From NCBI GenBank assembly GCA_003154255.1, contig PMCY01000191.1, forward strand, positions 1 to 6,330: 6,330 nt of DNA. The letters run 5' to 3'. Under the pieces are notes generated by a model. It ran no database searches and was not told the DNA's origin. It saw only the letters and a program-made list of their open reading frames with translations. This document shows, one piece after another, positions 5,490 to 6,330 of this stretch (position 1 is the stretch's first letter; each line of letters starts with the position of its first letter). The stretch is from Candidatus Aminicenantota bacterium. GTDB lineage: Bacteria > Acidobacteriota > Aminicenantia > Aminicenantales > UBA4085. A program made the translations under genes and the position numbers.

Positions 5490-6330
5490 GCCGGCGGTTG
5501 GTCGTCCTCATCGCGGCCGCGAACGGGGGGACGCAGTTCGGGTCGGCGTCACATAAGTTCCTTCATCCCCTGTTGGGCAAATCCCTGCTCCAGCGGGCCA
5601 TCGAGACCGCCCGCGGCATCTCGCCGAAACGGATCATTGTGGCTGGCGGCGACGATTCGGACCCTATTAACGATGCGGCCCGCGGCGCCGGCGCGGAATT
5701 CATCGCTTGGGGCGGACCGCGGAAGGCCGCTTCCGGCTTGGCCGCCGTCCGCGCCGCGCTGTCCGGGGAAGAATCAGGAGATTTGCTCATCCTGCCGGCC
5801 GACCGACCCCTTCTACGGCCGGAGACGTTGCGCGAATTGCTGACCTACCATCGCCGCCGGCGATCCGATCTGACCGTCATGAGCGCCGCCGTCTCCGATC
5901 CGCGCGGCTGCGGCCGGGTCAAGCGCGGGCCGGACGGCGCGATCCGCATCGTCCCCGACGGCGAAGCCGGACCGGCCGAACTGACGATCCCCGAGATCGA
6001 GGCTTCCGTCTATGCCGTACGCATCGGCGGACCCTTATTCAACCTGGCCTCGCTGCGGATCCGCGGGACGGGCGGCCGATTTGACGCAGCCGCGTTTTTC
6101 GTCCCCGTTTTTCGAGCGGGGGGCCGGGTCGAAGCGTTCATGACACCTTCTCCGGACGATATCCTCCGCGTGGACACGCGCGCCGATCTGGCCCGGACGG
6201 GGGCCCGGCTGCGCGATCGGATTAACATCTCCCTGATGGAGTCCGGCGTCACCCTCGTCGATCCGGCCACCGCCTGGATCGATGAACAGGCCTGCCTCGC
6301 CCCGGACGCGGTCGTCGCCCCGTTTGTCGT
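5486..6330 (+). CDS. GlmU-like nucleotidyltransferase/beta-helix protein with degenerate active site (3' end outside window)
   Basis: The first 281 codons are visible; the frame is open at the right edge. GlmU makes UDP-GlcNAc from glucosamine-1-P, with an N-terminal uridyltransferase and a C-terminal left-handed beta-helix acetyltransferase. The layout here is the same: a Rossmann-like domain (about 5-230), a linker helix, then LMESGVTLVDPATAWID (250-266), the classic GlmU entry into the beta-helix. The nucleotide-binding signature is eroded. LAAGxGTRM is replaced by IAAANGGTQF (9-18), with an extra residue and Gln for Arg, although K24 of the PK motif survives. The QxxxxGTGHA loop becomes WGGPRKAASG (75-84). 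YGDxPL becomes PADRPL (104-109), keeping D106. The EIN position is EIE (170-172), and the NNR-like site is DTR (230-232). It is therefore either inactive or altered in substrate. Start and stop overlap with the TPR gene (ATGA) and no Shine-Dalgarno is present, indicating reinitiation. Confidence 0.8.
   Translation, partial: MSRRLVVLIAAANGGTQFGSASHKFLHPLLGKSLLQRAIETARGISPKRIIVAGGDDSDPINDAARGAGAEFIAWGGPRKAASGLAAVRAALSGEESGDLLILPADRPLLRPETLRELLTYHRRRRSDLTVMSAAVSDPRGCGRVKRGPDGAIRIVPDGEAGPAELTIPEIEASVYAVRIGGPLFNLASLRIRGTGGRFDAAAFFVPVFRAGGRVEAFMTPSPDDILRVDTRADLARTGARLRDRINISLMESGVTLVDPATAWIDEQACLAPDAVVAPFV

Noticed and set aside
5707..6084. 125-codon plus-strand frame inside the GlmU-like gene
   Set aside because: Arginine-rich shifted frame of the real coding sequence; no start signal.

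Overview
The window is a GC-rich piece of a Gram-negative bacterial chromosome. It is mostly housekeeping genes, with two structured non-coding repeats between them. LpxC, the committed step of lipid A synthesis, implies an outer membrane. The mix of genes would fit a deep-branching lineage such as Aminicenantes/Acidobacteriota, but that placement is a guess from general character and is not demonstrated here.

Left part, minus strand (1-3850). Reading from right to left: larB (3107-3850, nickel-pincer cofactor synthesis), a probable intrinsic terminator (2975-3004), a large composite inverted repeat (2791-2934), a near-consensus sigma70-type promoter (2758-2786), dnaG primase (999-2729), and the first 310 codons of the primary sigma factor rpoD (1-932, cut by the window edge). 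dnaG-rpoD is the core of the classical macromolecular synthesis operon. No rpsU is present at the usual upstream position; larB is there instead, apparently as its own transcription unit.

Right part, plus strand (3930-6330). lpxC is divergent from larB across a 79-bp intergenic region. Both genes have an extended -10 box so close to the ATG that their mRNAs would be leaderless or nearly so. A 125-bp MITE-like element with 22-bp imperfect terminal inverted repeats starts on the last base of the lpxC stop codon. It is followed by a small TPR protein gene with a TTG start and a good Shine-Dalgarno. The TPR gene overlaps by ATGA a GlmU-like gene, which is cut by the right edge.

The GlmU-like protein keeps the overall two-domain GlmU layout, including the hinge into the left-handed beta-helix. 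Its nucleotidyltransferase signature is degenerate at many catalytic positions, so it may be inactive or have changed substrate. Together lpxC, the TPR gene and the GlmU-like gene suggest an envelope or amino-sugar neighbourhood (UDP-GlcNAc feeds lipid A), but the functional link is inferred.

I found no CRISPR array, tRNA, rRNA, integrase or transposase gene. The most unusual content is the two structured repeats, the divergent leaderless promoter pair and the degenerate GlmU-like protein. I do not see a complete new multi-gene system.
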